This document shows positions 53,938 to 64,000 of a DNA stretch of 64,000 nt, piece after piece. The notes beneath the pieces were generated by a model. It saw nothing but the letters and a program-made list of their open reading frames with translations, ran no database searches and was not told the origin of the DNA. The DNA is from Agarophyton chilense (Eukaryota > Rhodophyta > Florideophyceae > Gracilariales > Gracilariaceae), in the NCBI GenBank assembly GCA_030374765.1, contig JARGXX010000092.1, positions 1,550,001 to 1,614,000 on the forward strand, written 5' to 3'. Positions within the stretch are counted from its first letter, which is position 1. Every line of letters begins with the position of its first letter. The translations under genes were made by a program, and so were the position numbers.

Positions 53938-56826
53938 CTACTCTTGCCAACTCCTTGCGTAGTTCACTAAATTGTGCACCTGTTCATCGTCCACAAACGG
54001 GGCAGTTCCGTTAGCGTTGGTTGGTCTCCCACCTCCCTTTCCTTTGAAAGAAGACATGGTACTCGTTACCCATTTGTTCACCGGTAACTTTTTGCTTGTT
54101 GCGCAGCAACGCACAATATTTTTCTTGTGATCAACAGAAATTCCCATAACTGCGCCATCTGGGAGCTCACTACCCAACTTCGTTACGAGCTTACTCAATC
54201 CTTTAGAATCACCTTCCAAAGGCACGAGAACGACAGCTAGTGAACCTCCTTCTTCTTTCACAATCGAAACCTCTTTTTCGGCCTTCAGCAAACCTTCCTC
54301 AAGCGCACCCTTCGATCGAGCCTTCAGAGCCTCGGCAGACCTCTTCGACAACTTGCTCAAACGCTCCCTCAGAGAGATTTTTAAAACAGCCGGCATGATG
54401 GCCTCATTCACCTCGTTAACAAGTCCTGGAACGACATCTGGCAATACCGTGGCATCCATAGACTCTGTTTCGATAACCTTATTTTGAAGTGTTTCCCCTC
54501 TCTGGATCGCTTCCGCTGCAGCATCCTTTGTGAACGCGGTGAGTCGACGAATACCTGTCGCCAAAGCACCTTCTTCAATGATAACAAAGCTCTCCGCTTC
54601 CCTCGTATTGCCCAAATGAGTCCCGCCACAGAATTCAATGCTAATTGCAGTCCAAGCCTGATTCTTTGGATCAGCCACGAGATCCTCGACTGGCTCACCA
54701 ACAGATACCACTCTCACAGGATCCGGATAAGTTTCACCAAATACCGCACGTAGCGAATGGATTGCTTTCGCATCAGCAAGTGGGGTGACCTTTGTGTACA
54801 CCGTCTTGCTCTCCTTCACAATTCTCTGCACAATTTGTTCAACTTCGATTAATTGTGACGTGGTCAGCGCAGATTTATTCGAGAAGTCAAATCGCAACTT
54901 CGCCGCATCGACCAACGAACCCTTCTGATCAACAGAGTCTCCTAGTACTTCTCGAAGCGCAAAATTGAGCACATGTGTCATCGTATGGTTAGGGGCAATC
55001 CTGCTTCTGTTCTCATAATCGACCGAGCACTTCACAGTTTGTCCAACAGTTAGAGGAGGTACATTCGGCGCCATGGAACCAATGTGAAGAATGAAACCAC
55101 CATAAACTTGACAGCTACCAACGTCAAAAAGTAGTTTCTCGTCGCTCTCGCCCAACAGAGACCCAATATCAGCCACTTGTCCTCCCGCCTCAGGATAAAA
55201 CGATGTCTTATCTAGAATGATGCCGAACTTAGCATCTGGCCCAAGTGTTTCAGAGCTCTGCAAGAAGTTGCCGCGGCCACCACCAAACATCGCCATCACA
55301 CGGGCGGAAGGCTTATGGTTCCAGATGTATTTAGCATCATCATCTGTAGGTTTCACGTCTCGTTCGGCGAGATAAGCGGTCTCTTCAGCTTCGAGAACGA
55401 GACGGGCCCCGCTTACTCCTGAGCGTGTAGCACGATCCGCGCGTGACATTTCTTTCGCAGCCTCCATCGCTTCTGCATACCCACTCTCATCCACAGTGAA
55501 ACCGACTTCTTCCGCCATACGCTGCGTTAGATCAAGCGGGAATCCCATTGTATCATACAAAAAGAACGCATCGGCGCCAGATATTTCTGTGGAGTTCACG
55601 GCGCTTAGATCTTTGACTATCTGTTTAAATCGCTCCGTTCCGCGATCAAGAGTTCGAAGGAAAGTGGTTTCCTCATGCGCAATTACCTCAATGACATGGT
55701 TACGTTTTTCGTGCAACTCAGGGAAGGCATCTCCCATTAATGACACTACTGCGTCGACTAAACTAGAGAAGAACTTTGGCGGGGCATTGAGGAACTCTCG
55801 ACCATATCGCACTGCTCGTCGCAAGACTCGTCGCAGAACGTATCCACGACCATCGCTGTCTGGCACAGCCCCGTCCGTGATGGCAAATGTCAATGTTCGA
55901 ATGTGATCTCCAATGACGCGGTAGGCCATATCGACACCGTCCGTGTCATCTACGCCTAACAAACCGGTGTATGGTCTGCATGATGTAGCGTTCTGTATCG
56001 CGTCAAAAATAGGCATGAATACATCTGTATCGTAGTTGGACATCTTATTCTGTAATATTGATGCAACACGTTCAAAGCCCATACCTGTGTCGACATGTTT
56101 GCTCGGCAATAGTCTCAAGGTCGAATCCGGTTCTCTGTTAAATTGAATAAAGACAAGGTTCCATATCTCAATAACAGTGGGGTCGTCCATGTTGACCAAA
56201 GAGGCCGCATCACGACCGCCTATACGATCGAAATGCAGCTCCGTACATGGACCACATGGACCGGTCTCGCCCATTTCCCAGAAGTTATCTTTGCAATCAA
56301 AAGGAAGAACTCGAGACGATGGTAAATGCTTCAGCCAGATCTGCTTGGCCTCCTGATCGGGCTCGAGCCCCTGCGCTTCATCACCGCCAAAGTAGGTTGC
56401 ATAGATGCGTTCTTTTGGAAGACCGTAAACATGGGTAAGAAGGGACATCGCCATATCAATGGCCTGCTCTTTGAAATAATCTCCAAAGCTCCAATTACCA
56501 AGCATTTCGAAGAAAGTATGATGATAAGTATCCTTTCCCACGTCGTCCAGATCATTGTGCTTACCTCCAGCTCGGATGCACTTTTGGGAGTTGCAGGCGC
56601 GTTTCACGGGAGCCAATGGAGAATCAGGACTGACAGTGCCTAAGAACTTAGGCTTGAACTGGTTCATGCCGGCATTGGCAAATAAAAGCGTGGGATCGTC
56701 ATGCGGAACTACTGGGCTGGAAACAACGAACTGGTGCAGGTTCTTCTTAACGAAAAAGTCGATAAACTCTTGGCGAACACGCGCAGCCGGCCACTCAAGA
56801 GTACTGCCATTGGAAGTGTTTGTCAT
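53938..56826 (-). CDS. alaS: Alanyl-tRNA synthetase
   Basis: This 962-aa class II synthetase charges tRNA-Ala. The catalytic core has VRQEFIDFFVKKNLHQF, VVPHDDPTLLFANAGMNQFK (motif 2 region), RACNSQKCIRAGGKHNDLDD, HHTFFEMLGNWSFGDYFK and GRGYVLRRVLRRAVRYGREF. The editing domain has the zinc/editing motif HTMTH (about residue 611) and the distal C-G-G-T-H in FCGGTHLGNTREAESF. The C-Ala domain ends GGGRPTNANGTA...VDDEQVHNLVNYA. Full length and intact. The start at 56826 gives MTNTSNGSTLEWPAARVRQE, a normal cytosolic start; no organelle leader is seen, though an alternative upstream start for a second form cannot be excluded. Confidence 0.97.
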   Translation of the reverse strand: MTNTSNGSTLEWPAARVRQEFIDFFVKKNLHQFVVSSPVVPHDDPTLLFANAGMNQFKPKFLGTVSPDSPLAPVKRACNSQKCIRAGGKHNDLDDVGKDTYHHTFFEMLGNWSFGDYFKEQAIDMAMSLLTHVYGLPKERIYATYFGGDEAQGLEPDQEAKQIWLKHLPSSRVLPFDCKDNFWEMGETGPCGPCTELHFDRIGGRDAASLVNMDDPTVIEIWNLVFIQFNREPDSTLRLLPSKHVDTGMGFERVASILQNKMSNYDTDVFMPIFDAIQNATSCRPYTGLLGVDDTDGVDMAYRVIGDHIRTLTFAITDGAVPDSDGRGYVLRRVLRRAVRYGREFLNAPPKFFSSLVDAVVSLMGDAFPELHEKRNHVIEVIAHEETTFLRTLDRGTERFKQIVKDLSAVNSTEISGADAFFLYDTMGFPLDLTQRMAEEVGFTVDESGYAEAMEAAKEMSRADRATRSGVSGARLVLEAEETAYLAERDVKPTDDDAKYIWNHKPSARVMAMFGGGRGNFLQSSETLGPDAKFGIILDKTSFYPEAGGQVADIGSLLGESDEKLLFDVGSCQVYGGFILHIGSMAPNVPPLTVGQTVKCSVDYENRSRIAPNHTMTHVLNFALREVLGDSVDQKGSLVDAAKLRFDFSNKSALTTSQLIEVEQIVQRIVKESKTVYTKVTPLADAKAIHSLRAVFGETYPDPVRVVSVGEPVEDLVADPKNQAWTAISIEFCGGTHLGNTREAESFVIIEEGALATGIRRLTAFTKDAAAEAIQRGETLQNKVIETESMDATVLPDVVPGLVNEVNEAIMPAVLKISLRERLSKLSKRSAEALKARSKGALEEGLLKAEKEVSIVKEEGGSLAVVLVPLEGDSKGLSKLVTKLGSELPDGAVMGISVDHKKNIVRCCATSKKLPVNKWVTSTMSSFKGKGGGRPTNANGTAPFVDDEQVHNLVNYARSWQE

Positions 56827-59446
56827 TACGGGTGAATCTTGCAGAAGTAGGGAGGCTCTGTCTGGCTAGATTCAAATAGAGGGAGATAGCTGAACTGAAG
56901 AGCAGATCTGCTTGCACTGAATTAGTTCTACGAAGATGGACGTGTGCTGGGACGGCTGCGCATGGTGACGGCGATGCGCAACGTGAGACAGACAGGGGTC
57001 TGGCTGATCGCCAGCATGACCAGTGCAGTGTATAGATCCGAGGGCAACTACTATGGAACAAGTCAAATTGAACTAGTAATTTGCATGGCCAGTCCTCGAC
57101 GCGCCTCCACAGTGTGGAGTCCACACACGAAACTGAGACATTTTGTCATCAAAGCGATCCACTTTCTGCATTTGCAGCAGCAATCAGACGTGCTTCCATT
57201 TCGGGAGCTCTAGCTAGCTACGAAGGTTGCTGAGTAGAGAGGCGGCACCTCGGACTTTGTTTATCGCCGCGTATCGCGACAGCTTGCGTGCATGATGAGT
57301 GTGGAACAGCGAGCTTCTTCCATGAGCGAGTCTCACGTACGATGGGTACAGCGATGAAGGGATAAGCGTTATAGCGATACCTCACCGCCAACCGTGAGTC
57401 CTTACTTCTTTCTACCCCACCCCGACCTTTGGCAATTGTGGAACGAAGAGAACTTGTTTTCCGTGCAAATCTCGCATCTCGAGCCCCCGCACATGCATTC
57501 CTCACTACAGCACACGATACGAACATTTTGTTATTCCATTGTCTCCCCAAAGATGCAAGGTGAGGGACACTGTTTGAGCATTCGACACCACCGCCCCTCT
57601 TGCAATCGCCTTGATAGCATTCTCTTTCTGCAGACCGGGACAAATCATAGCATGAATATTATTCAGTGTATTCGTCACTGCACTAAACAAATCTGTGTAT
57701 CATTATCCTCCTCTGCATCAAGACTCCTATGAGCGCCTTGAATGGGCAATGCGTACTGGTGTGTACCACCCATCTTCAACCATTTTCTCTCAACTTCTTT
57801 CCCATCCTAATCGATAACTTCGATTTTCAAAGCGATAATGGAGCAATGATGCCCGCGGCGGCCACTTTATTTCTTCAGCACATGACCATGAATTATTTGT
57901 CTTGGGTCATAAGCATCGGCATAAAATATGCAAAATGCTCAACCCCCAATTGTCTTCTCCACGTTGCGACCATTTGTTTCAACATGACTCAAGTCGCACC
58001 CTGACAAAAGTCACCTCGCTTACCTCAGTCGCAAAAAAGTCGACCACAAGGCGAAATTGTGTCAGTGGGCTTTTCTCCCTTTCTGTGACGTTAATACCAT
58101 CTCACAATCTCACCACTGAAAGACAATCTAAATGATTATATTCATGCGAACAGTATTCCACGCTGGCAGTCCATATCCCCACACGCCCCGCGTTGGTCTG
58201 AGCTGGTTGAAAGACCGAGTGCTTTCCGTTTCACGTGCGGTTCAGCCACAAAAAAGTCCACATTCGCCATATATTTGAGGCGGTACGCGCACTTGCACGA
58301 GTGTCTCATATCCCTCACGATGGGTCATGCATTAGAAGCGCAAACGTAAGCGTGGTAAGCTGACTAAGCCACCTGACGACGCGAGATATGCTTTCTGGTA
58401 ATTGATGCTGGTGCGAGGCAATCTCACTTTATACAAATGAGATGCAAGACGAGAAGGGAGACAGTCTCGTCAAGCTCCAGTATCGATACAGAAATAAAAT
58501 CCTTTCTCGTGCCTTTACTCTCTGTTCGTCAACAAGCTCCGCGCTCCTGCAAAGAAAGAGAACGCTCGACTCAAACCACGCATGTTCACGGTTTAAGTCC
58601 AATATTTATGTAAGCTTGTTCACTTTCAGGCATGTATCTTCTTAATAGATACCGCAGCTGAGATCTTCAAGCTAGCTCAATATCGGTTGCGCTAGTAAGG
58701 TGACGGCATTATCGCATGGGTGTTTGGAATTTTGTTCTGGTGCAATTTTTGTGGCGAAAAAGAGGGGCGGCATGCAAGAAACCAGTACCACAGAAAGATG
58801 ATCATCTTTGGAAATGCATTCGTGTGGTCAATATTCTTAGCGCACAATTGCGAGACGTCGAAGAACCCTATTGGGCGCATCTCTTCGATTCATTGTACGA
58901 CGACAGAAGTTCAATGCGATCTTCATGACGGATCACGCACCGACAACGGTGACTAATTAGGTAGACGCTTTCCCATCGACAAAAACGGCGAGGCAAAAAA
59001 ATCATGAAAGATAGCATGTGATCGCAGATGCGAGGCAGACAGTTCCGAGTTGTTGACAGAACAGGGCCAGCAACTTCCACCACTGTTGGCATGCCGCGAC
59101 AGTGAAGTAAAAAATAGCATATCCAAGGTTGAATTCCAACGTCTCAGTCAAGAATGCAACTGAGTCGCCTCGTACAAACGTTGGCTCGAGACATTACCGA
59201 CAGTGACTCAATTGACATTCCTCATTTATAAACGAAAGCCTCTACAACCGCATTCCTCGAGACAAAACACGATAAGTGCTGGCGGTGCTTTCACGAGGCA
59301 TTGTACGGTGCGTGTGGAATCGTCCAGTAAGCTAAACATCAAATTTCCACTCGTCCGAACCACTGCCGTACAAAACACCATAAATACCCGACGCCTCCAT
59401 CCGCACTCAGACCACGCTTGAACCTACGCTTCTCTACAAGTCTACG
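56827..59446. other. 2.6-kb intergenic region
   Basis: Apart from the tentative minus-strand frame at 57218-57526 nothing is recognised. Open frames on both strands are short and without family character. The last ~200 bases before 59447 are A/C-rich with a cataaatacccg stretch (about 59378) about 70 bases upstream of the F-box gene ATG, a plausible core promoter. Confidence 0.4.
57218..57526 (-). CDS. Tentative plastid-leader ORF, unknown
   Basis: From the ATG at 57526 the frame reads MFVSCAVVRNACAGARDARF and remains Arg/Ser-rich, like a transit peptide, for about 35 residues. It then continues to a stop at 57218 without recognisable sequence. In the same frame just beyond the stop there is a further short stretch (APEMEARLIAAANAESGSL, ending about 57144), so a spliced gene is conceivable, but I find no convincing donor-acceptor pair. 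Confidence 0.22.
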   Translation of the reverse strand: MFVSCAVVRNACAGARDARFARKTSSLRSTIAKGRGGVERSKDSRLAVRYRYNAYPFIAVPIVRETRSWKKLAVPHSSCTQAVAIRGDKQSPRCRLSTQQPS

Positions 59447-61015
59447 ATGCTTCGCTCGCGAACTACCCATCAATGGCCACAAGCATTGAAAAGGAGGCGT
59501 ATACTTTGGCTTTCGGCTATTGAGCCGCGTGCCCCGTCTAGATATCGTTTATTGGATCTAAACGATGACGTCTTGTTGCACATTTTCCGCATCTTACTTC
59601 CACACTCTTCCGTATTACGCGGCCGTACGCTCGCTTCGTATCGTGATGCAACACACTTTGGATTCACTTGCAAACGACTTGCCGGACTCTTTATCACCGC
59701 GCGAGAACGTCCGGTTGCAGTTGATGCGGGGTACCACGAAAAACTATCTCCCGTGGCAAACCCACGATTCTTTCGCAGTGTGATCGCTGATACAAGTTCT
59801 GTTCTGCGCGAACTGCATCTTCCTTCGTTCCCCACAACCGATATATCAGATCTTGTATTCCACATATTGACAGTCATTCCGACTCTCCAAGCACTGAACC
59901 TCATAGACGATGGTTCCCTTACTCTCCAAGTTGCTAAGGCCCTCGCTGTCTCTTCGATTCGGACTCTGCACATTGAGAAGCCTCGAGCGGAATGCGTTCA
60001 TGCATTTGCTGACGAAGAACAACGTGTTTTCAGTTCGTCTTTTCGGGGGGTTAGCTCTGTGCTTTTCCGCCAAGTTTTTCAACACGTCAAAGACCAAAAC
60101 ATGCGCGGTGTTAGAGCAGCTTCTATTCTTCTTCGGGATAGATCAAGAGGGGCTTGGACTAATTTCTTAGTAAAGCCCCACAGAGACTCCCCGGATTTTC
60201 ACTTCTTTCCTACATTCCGCTCGATGCTTGCCGAGAGACTGGAGTCTGATTGTGATGGGCATCCTCACATCTCGTCGTTGGTTATGCACAGAGTGCGAAA
60301 GGCTCAACGGGAATTGTATTTGGAACTACAAGCACCGACTGAACGTGAGTTGCAATACTTCCTACACCCTCCGGACTATTTACATCGATTCAACAGCGCT
60401 GTCGGTGTTCTCAGACTGGACCTCTCTTCTATGGCGGAAGTTAACATGTTCCTGGTAGCCGACCAACGCACAAAGACAAGAGCACGCTATCGCACTCGTG
60501 CGACCACGTCACTGTCACACATCCGCGCGGACTTTTTGGTGGAGAACGAAAACAATCTCTGCAAGCTGTGCAAGTGCTTGTTGACGCTTATTAGTTCTCA
60601 GAACACAGTGCATACCTTGGACATATCTCGAGAGTTGGTGGCGTTTGCCGACTCCCGAACGGTACCACGGTTATTGAAGAGACTGAAGAATCTAAAAACG
60701 ATATGTTTGCGAAATCCCAAGGCCCAAAACGACCCAGGTTTCCCATCTTTATCAATTGCAAGTGATTATTTGTTTTTGGATCGCTTCCCGAAGTTCATCA
60801 ACCTCTTACAAAGAAACTGTGAGAATCTGGAAATCATTAATATAGATCTATGCTTTCCTCAGTACCCCTTCGAGAGAAGAAAGGAACTCCGTCCGGGAAT
60901 AGCCGTTGCTTTGAGCAGTCTTCTTCGATATGAAACCCAGTCTTCGAAAGTGAATGTCGATGGGCTTCGACGGCAGCTTCTCAAATGGCTTGAACGAGTT
61001 GATCTTAACCATTGA
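59447..61015 (+). CDS. F-box-like protein with leucine-rich C-terminal region
   Basis: This 522-aa protein has an F-box-like segment at about residues 34-75: YRLLDLNDDVLLHIFRILLP, then a helix with THFGFTCKRLAGLFI. The rest contains degenerate Leu-rich repeats (LRELHLPSFPTTDISDLVF, TLQALNLIDDGSLTLQ, RLKNLKTICLRN, NCENLEIINIDLCFP). F-box proteins are the substrate receptors of SCF ubiquitin ligases; the LRR part would bind the substrate. The motif is weaker than in canonical cases, so the call is tentative beyond F-box/LRR-like. The start is the first ATG in frame. It is convergent with aroDE. Confidence 0.65.
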   Translation: MLRSRTTHQWPQALKRRRILWLSAIEPRAPSRYRLLDLNDDVLLHIFRILLPHSSVLRGRTLASYRDATHFGFTCKRLAGLFITARERPVAVDAGYHEKLSPVANPRFFRSVIADTSSVLRELHLPSFPTTDISDLVFHILTVIPTLQALNLIDDGSLTLQVAKALAVSSIRTLHIEKPRAECVHAFADEEQRVFSSSFRGVSSVLFRQVFQHVKDQNMRGVRAASILLRDRSRGAWTNFLVKPHRDSPDFHFFPTFRSMLAERLESDCDGHPHISSLVMHRVRKAQRELYLELQAPTERELQYFLHPPDYLHRFNSAVGVLRLDLSSMAEVNMFLVADQRTKTRARYRTRATTSLSHIRADFLVENENNLCKLCKCLLTLISSQNTVHTLDISRELVAFADSRTVPRLLKRLKNLKTICLRNPKAQNDPGFPSLSIASDYLFLDRFPKFINLLQRNCENLEIINIDLCFPQYPFERRKELRPGIAVALSSLLRYETQSSKVNVDGLRRQLLKWLERVDLNH

Positions 61016-61606
61016 CAATCGAGAAATAGGCGTTCTGGAAAGCCGTCGGCAGGAAAACTCGGATCAAAAGATCATGTTCATAGTAGAGAAAAAGCTGAAC
61101 TTCATCAAGAAAGAGTCTTCGACACACGTTCCCTTTGCCTCGATACTGCTGGGAAATAGTATTCCCTTCCAAAAACAATAGCTGTCTCCCCCTACGTGTG
61201 CCAAACGAAGAGCGACTTCACGCTCCAAGTATATACGCTCGTTTTTTTGTACCATTGAAAAGTGATACATGTCGTACCTAGAGTGAAAAGCATGTGCAAA
61301 TATGGAGACACAAGCGGTAACATAGCTAGCTAGAGAACGATGGGGAATAAGCCAGTATATCATTTCAGGACCAGCCGCTGTATCTATCTTGTGTTCCATT
61401 GTGGAAAGATCTAGCTCGCTCCATGAGAAATGAAGAAACATTCTTCCAATCGCAGTGGCTGAGACAAAACGAAGACATCACAGAAGGCCATAGGACCATA
61501 ATCGGAGTGGCCATTATGTGAAGGGCTAGAGTACTCCCTAGTAACATGAAGAAGCATGAATACAATGCTTCAAATGAAACACGCTCATAGGTACGAGCTG
61601 TTTTCT
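61016..61606. other. Convergent 3' region F-box / aroDE
   Basis: There are 591 bp that presumably hold both 3' UTRs. A minus-strand open frame at 61064-61441 begins at a position without family support and is not called. Confidence 0.4.
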
Positions 61607-63360
61607 TTAGGCACGAAGGTTCTCTAGAACAACATCCCGCATGACACCAACTGGCACAGCGACGTTGGGGAACCACAACCGGAATTGCCCAGCAGCTTGT
61701 CGCACGAACATTTCAAGCCCCGACACTGTTATACATCCTTTCTTCTTAGCATCTTTCATCAGCTTGGTCTCTAGTGGGTTATAAACAGCATCAAATACCA
61801 CAGTGCCCGCCAACAGTCTCTGACTGTTGATTGGGGAGTCATCCACATTAGGATACATTCCCACATTTGTTGTGTTCATTAATACATCGTAACTTGACGT
61901 AGTAGAGTTAAATTCGTCCAAAGACATGGCTTCTGCTCTGTCGCCAAGGTCGCGAATCAGCTCGGTGGCTTTGCTCTTTGTTCTGTTCACTACGATGACT
62001 TTCGCTGCTCCACTTTCAAGAGCTCCAAAGGCCAAGGCTTTCCCAGCACCACCTGCACCGATGCAGATTACATGCTTGCCGCCCATGCCGTTGTCCAAGT
62101 GATCCTCCACGGCGGATATCGCAGCGACCCAATCCGTGTTGTAGCCCTTGAGAGTGCCATCTCTCTCTCGTACTACAGTGTTCATAGCCCCAATCTTCCG
62201 GGCGACATCGTCTATGTCATCCATCGCTTCCATAGCAACTTCCTTTCCAGGCTTCGTCACTGCGAAGCCGTTGACACCGAGCTCGCACATACTACGAATG
62301 AATTCAGGGCAGTGGCTTTCCACTTTGAAAGCCACAAAAACTCCATTTATATCGCTTGCAGTCATTGCTGCATTATGTAAAGCGGGGCTCATCGATTGAC
62401 TAATTGGATTGCCAATGACACCGTATATCGGAGTCGAAGGTAGAATCTGATTAACGCGATACATTTCAATTAAGGTGCTGGCTTGTATCTGCCCGGGAGC
62501 AGACTCGGCACCAGCTCCTACAGAAGCAAAAGTGAGATAAGAGCCGAACTTGGGAGCGAGAATTCTTGACGGCTGTCCTGCCTCACCCATAGCAAGAATA
62601 ATTGTCGCGGACGAAGACTTTTGTAGAGCCCTGAACACGGTACAATTTTCCAAGGCAGAGGTGGCAGCCATGGCAATTTTGCACACGTCCGCGCCGGCTT
62701 GACGCATGTCGGTGAGGATTCGATCGATTTGTTCAGAATTGAGCGAGCTGCTAAAGTCATGATAGGATATAATAAGCTTCGTTGAGCGCAATGGTAAAGA
62801 CAGGCCGCTGGACTTTAAATACTGAAGAAAGAGTGGAATGGCCTTTAGTTCAACATCAATATGTTGAGAACCCAACTGCGCGGCGCGCACAAGAGCTTGT
62901 AGTCGTTGAACTTCAGAAGTGCGACAATTACCTCCTTCCCACGCGGCGCGATTTGTGACGATGGTAGGGAGAGGTGTTTCTTTCAAAATGCGCTCCCATT
63001 GATGTGATTGAGATTCATCCAACAGATCGATTCGAATTTCGACGAGGTCCGCTCCTACTTGTTTTGCTTCTCGAGCCTTAACTCGATTGAAAGCAATGTT
63101 AGATGGTAGCCGAGGCGCGAAGATGTAGATAAGCAACGTACTTGTTTGAGCTGCTCGGCAATGGTTGCGCCAGTTAAGCTGGTGCAAATCTTGGTATTTG
63201 TTAAAAGGGATTGAGGATTGGTTGTTAACGAATTGGGACGCGGCACGATGGATCGTCGCAATCGGCAGACCCATGGTGCATTGCGTCGCCCAGACATCTG
63301 AGGGAGTAGTTTTGGCTGAGCGATTTGCAATGGTGCAATGTTTGAAAACGCGGTGGTCAT
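61607..63360 (-). CDS. aroDE: Plastid bifunctional 3-dehydroquinate dehydratase / shikimate dehydrogenase
   Basis: Exon 1 is 63142-63360 and exon 2 is 61607-63076; the 65-bp intron (63077-63141) has donor GTACGT and acceptor AAG with a branch-like ctaac. The join restores KICTSLTGATIAEQLKQ followed by AREAKQVGADLVEIRID, the start of type I dehydroquinase, so it is strongly supported. The product is 562 aa with leader MTTAFSNIAPLQIAQPKLL. DHQase: KLIISYHDF (catalytic His) and ADVCKIAMAA (Schiff-base Lys). SDH: GNPISQSMSPALHNAAM, AVTKPGKEVAME (catalytic Lys), GAMNTVV, GYNTDW, GAGGAGKAL, NTTNVGMYP. It catalyses steps 3 and 4 of the shikimate pathway in the plastid, as in plants. The uninterrupted frame to 63274 is intron read-through. 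Confidence 0.93.
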
Positions 63361-64000
63361 ATTGGAAACTGAAAACGCCAAACGCTTATATTGGTACCGT
63401 TTGACTGACGAAGGTGTTCGCTACGGTCAAGAAGCGGTGGCCATCGTTGACCTGAACACCTATTTGCAGCGGACCTTCTTCTGTTTTGAACCGGAGCGGT
63501 CGAGCTCCTCACTGCGTCACGGAGCATAGGGCCCAAAGAGTGATGCATGCGCACTTGCAGCACACTCACTTCCAAACCTACACAACTTACAGAAAACCCT
63601 CTTTACGGCCTACAACAACGCCACGGTGCACTGTGGCCACGATGCCACTCGGATACAGTGAGTTGTACGTGGTCGCGTGGCCGCGTGGCCGCGTGGCCAC
63701 GCGCGTTCGGCCACGGGGGTTCCGAGTCTCGTGCGACACAGGTGCTGCAAGAGAGAGCAGCATTCCAGGATTGGATCCGCTCGGCGCCTCGTTGCCGGCG
63801 TGCGTGGCAAACCCAGCTGTCTCCCGATTTGCACGCCAAACGCACTTTGCACTTCACACCCCGGACTTGGGGGCCTCAGGTTGCCGCCGTGGTGAAGCAA
63901 TGGCGACCAACTTGGTGCCCACTCCCACCGCCGCCCAGCTCGGGAACAGGACTTGAGTATGAACCCATATCAGCGCTCTCACACCCGCCCTCCCTCCCCC
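63361..64000. other. Right-edge region with GTGGCC repeats
   Basis: This is upstream of aroDE. At about 63672-63720 there are tandem GTGGCC/GCGTGGCC units (gtggccgcgtggccgcgtgg). The last 25 bases are a C/T-rich run. GC content rises again toward the edge. No gene is recognised; the 5' part of a gene beyond the edge cannot be excluded. Confidence 0.4.

Noticed and set aside
57394-58135. Plus-strand open frames of 60-112 codons
   Set aside because: No domain, no consistent splice joins, and arbitrary starts.
63077-63274. N-terminal part of the unspliced aroDE frame (about 66 residues)
   Set aside because: It is intron plus out-of-frame exon 1; the spliced form restores conserved dehydroquinase sequence.
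1-64000. tRNA, rRNA and CRISPR features
   Set aside because: T-loop-like GGTTCAAA/TTCGAATCC strings fall in coding or relic sequence without cloverleaf partners; no spaced direct repeats were found. A covariance-model search would be decisive for tRNA and snRNA.

Overview
The window looks like nuclear DNA of a photosynthetic eukaryote, most likely a mesophilic unicellular red alga. Several proteins with plastid roles begin with short Phe-containing leaders of the red-algal kind (MAFVSSF, MAFILPAF, MHAFVATT, MTTAFSN). FabI is of cyanobacterial type. A nucleus-encoded protein resembling PsbM is present, a gene I recall as missing from red plastid genomes. Genes are mostly intronless, and the few introns are short GT-AG introns.

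Layout. 0-9.4 kb is GC-rich and full of homopolymer and microsatellite tracts. It carries a mitochondrial ribosomal mS34-like gene cut by the left edge, a split 61-aa membrane protein, FabI, an eIF2B-delta-like protein, a protein with a duplicated GNAAPLR motif, and an ARFRP1-like GTPase that lacks the usual catalytic Gln. 9.4-15.4 kb has a TM9SF nonaspanin, the DPAGT1/ALG7 GlcNAc-1-P transferase and ORC2. 15.4-23.9 kb is gene-poor: two inverted 3' ends of a non-LTR-like element (RNase H relic, (GA)n tail), two decayed copies of a Cys-rich gene, other diverged duplicated segments, and one Mpv17/PMP22 gene. 23.9-43 kb carries an MMTAG2-like protein, a split RUS/DUF647 protein, a 12-kb single-exon VPS13 and V-ATPase subunit a. 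43-53 kb is rich in plastid functions: an MBB1/HCF107-like HAT/TPR protein, a P-loop kinase, the PsbM-like gene head-to-head with another small membrane protein gene, uroporphyrinogen-III synthase and a SpoU/TrmH methyltransferase. 53.9-63.4 kb has AlaRS, an F-box-like protein and plastid-type AroDE.

Five genes were assembled across introns by reading frame and family alignment: the 61-aa protein, RUS, PsbM, TrmH and AroDE. Two more, the 88-aa plastid protein and the P-loop kinase, rest on splice sites and reading frame. Several starts were moved to internal ATGs because the longest open frames begin at non-ATG codons.

Themes that link the genes are plastid biogenesis and metabolism (fatty acids, aromatics, tetrapyrroles, PSII, psbB-type RNA factor) and secretory or endomembrane function (TM9SF, ALG7, ARFRP1, VPS13, V-ATPase). 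No operon logic is expected. Many genes are in divergent pairs that probably share promoters. No CRISPR, tRNA or rRNA was found by eye.
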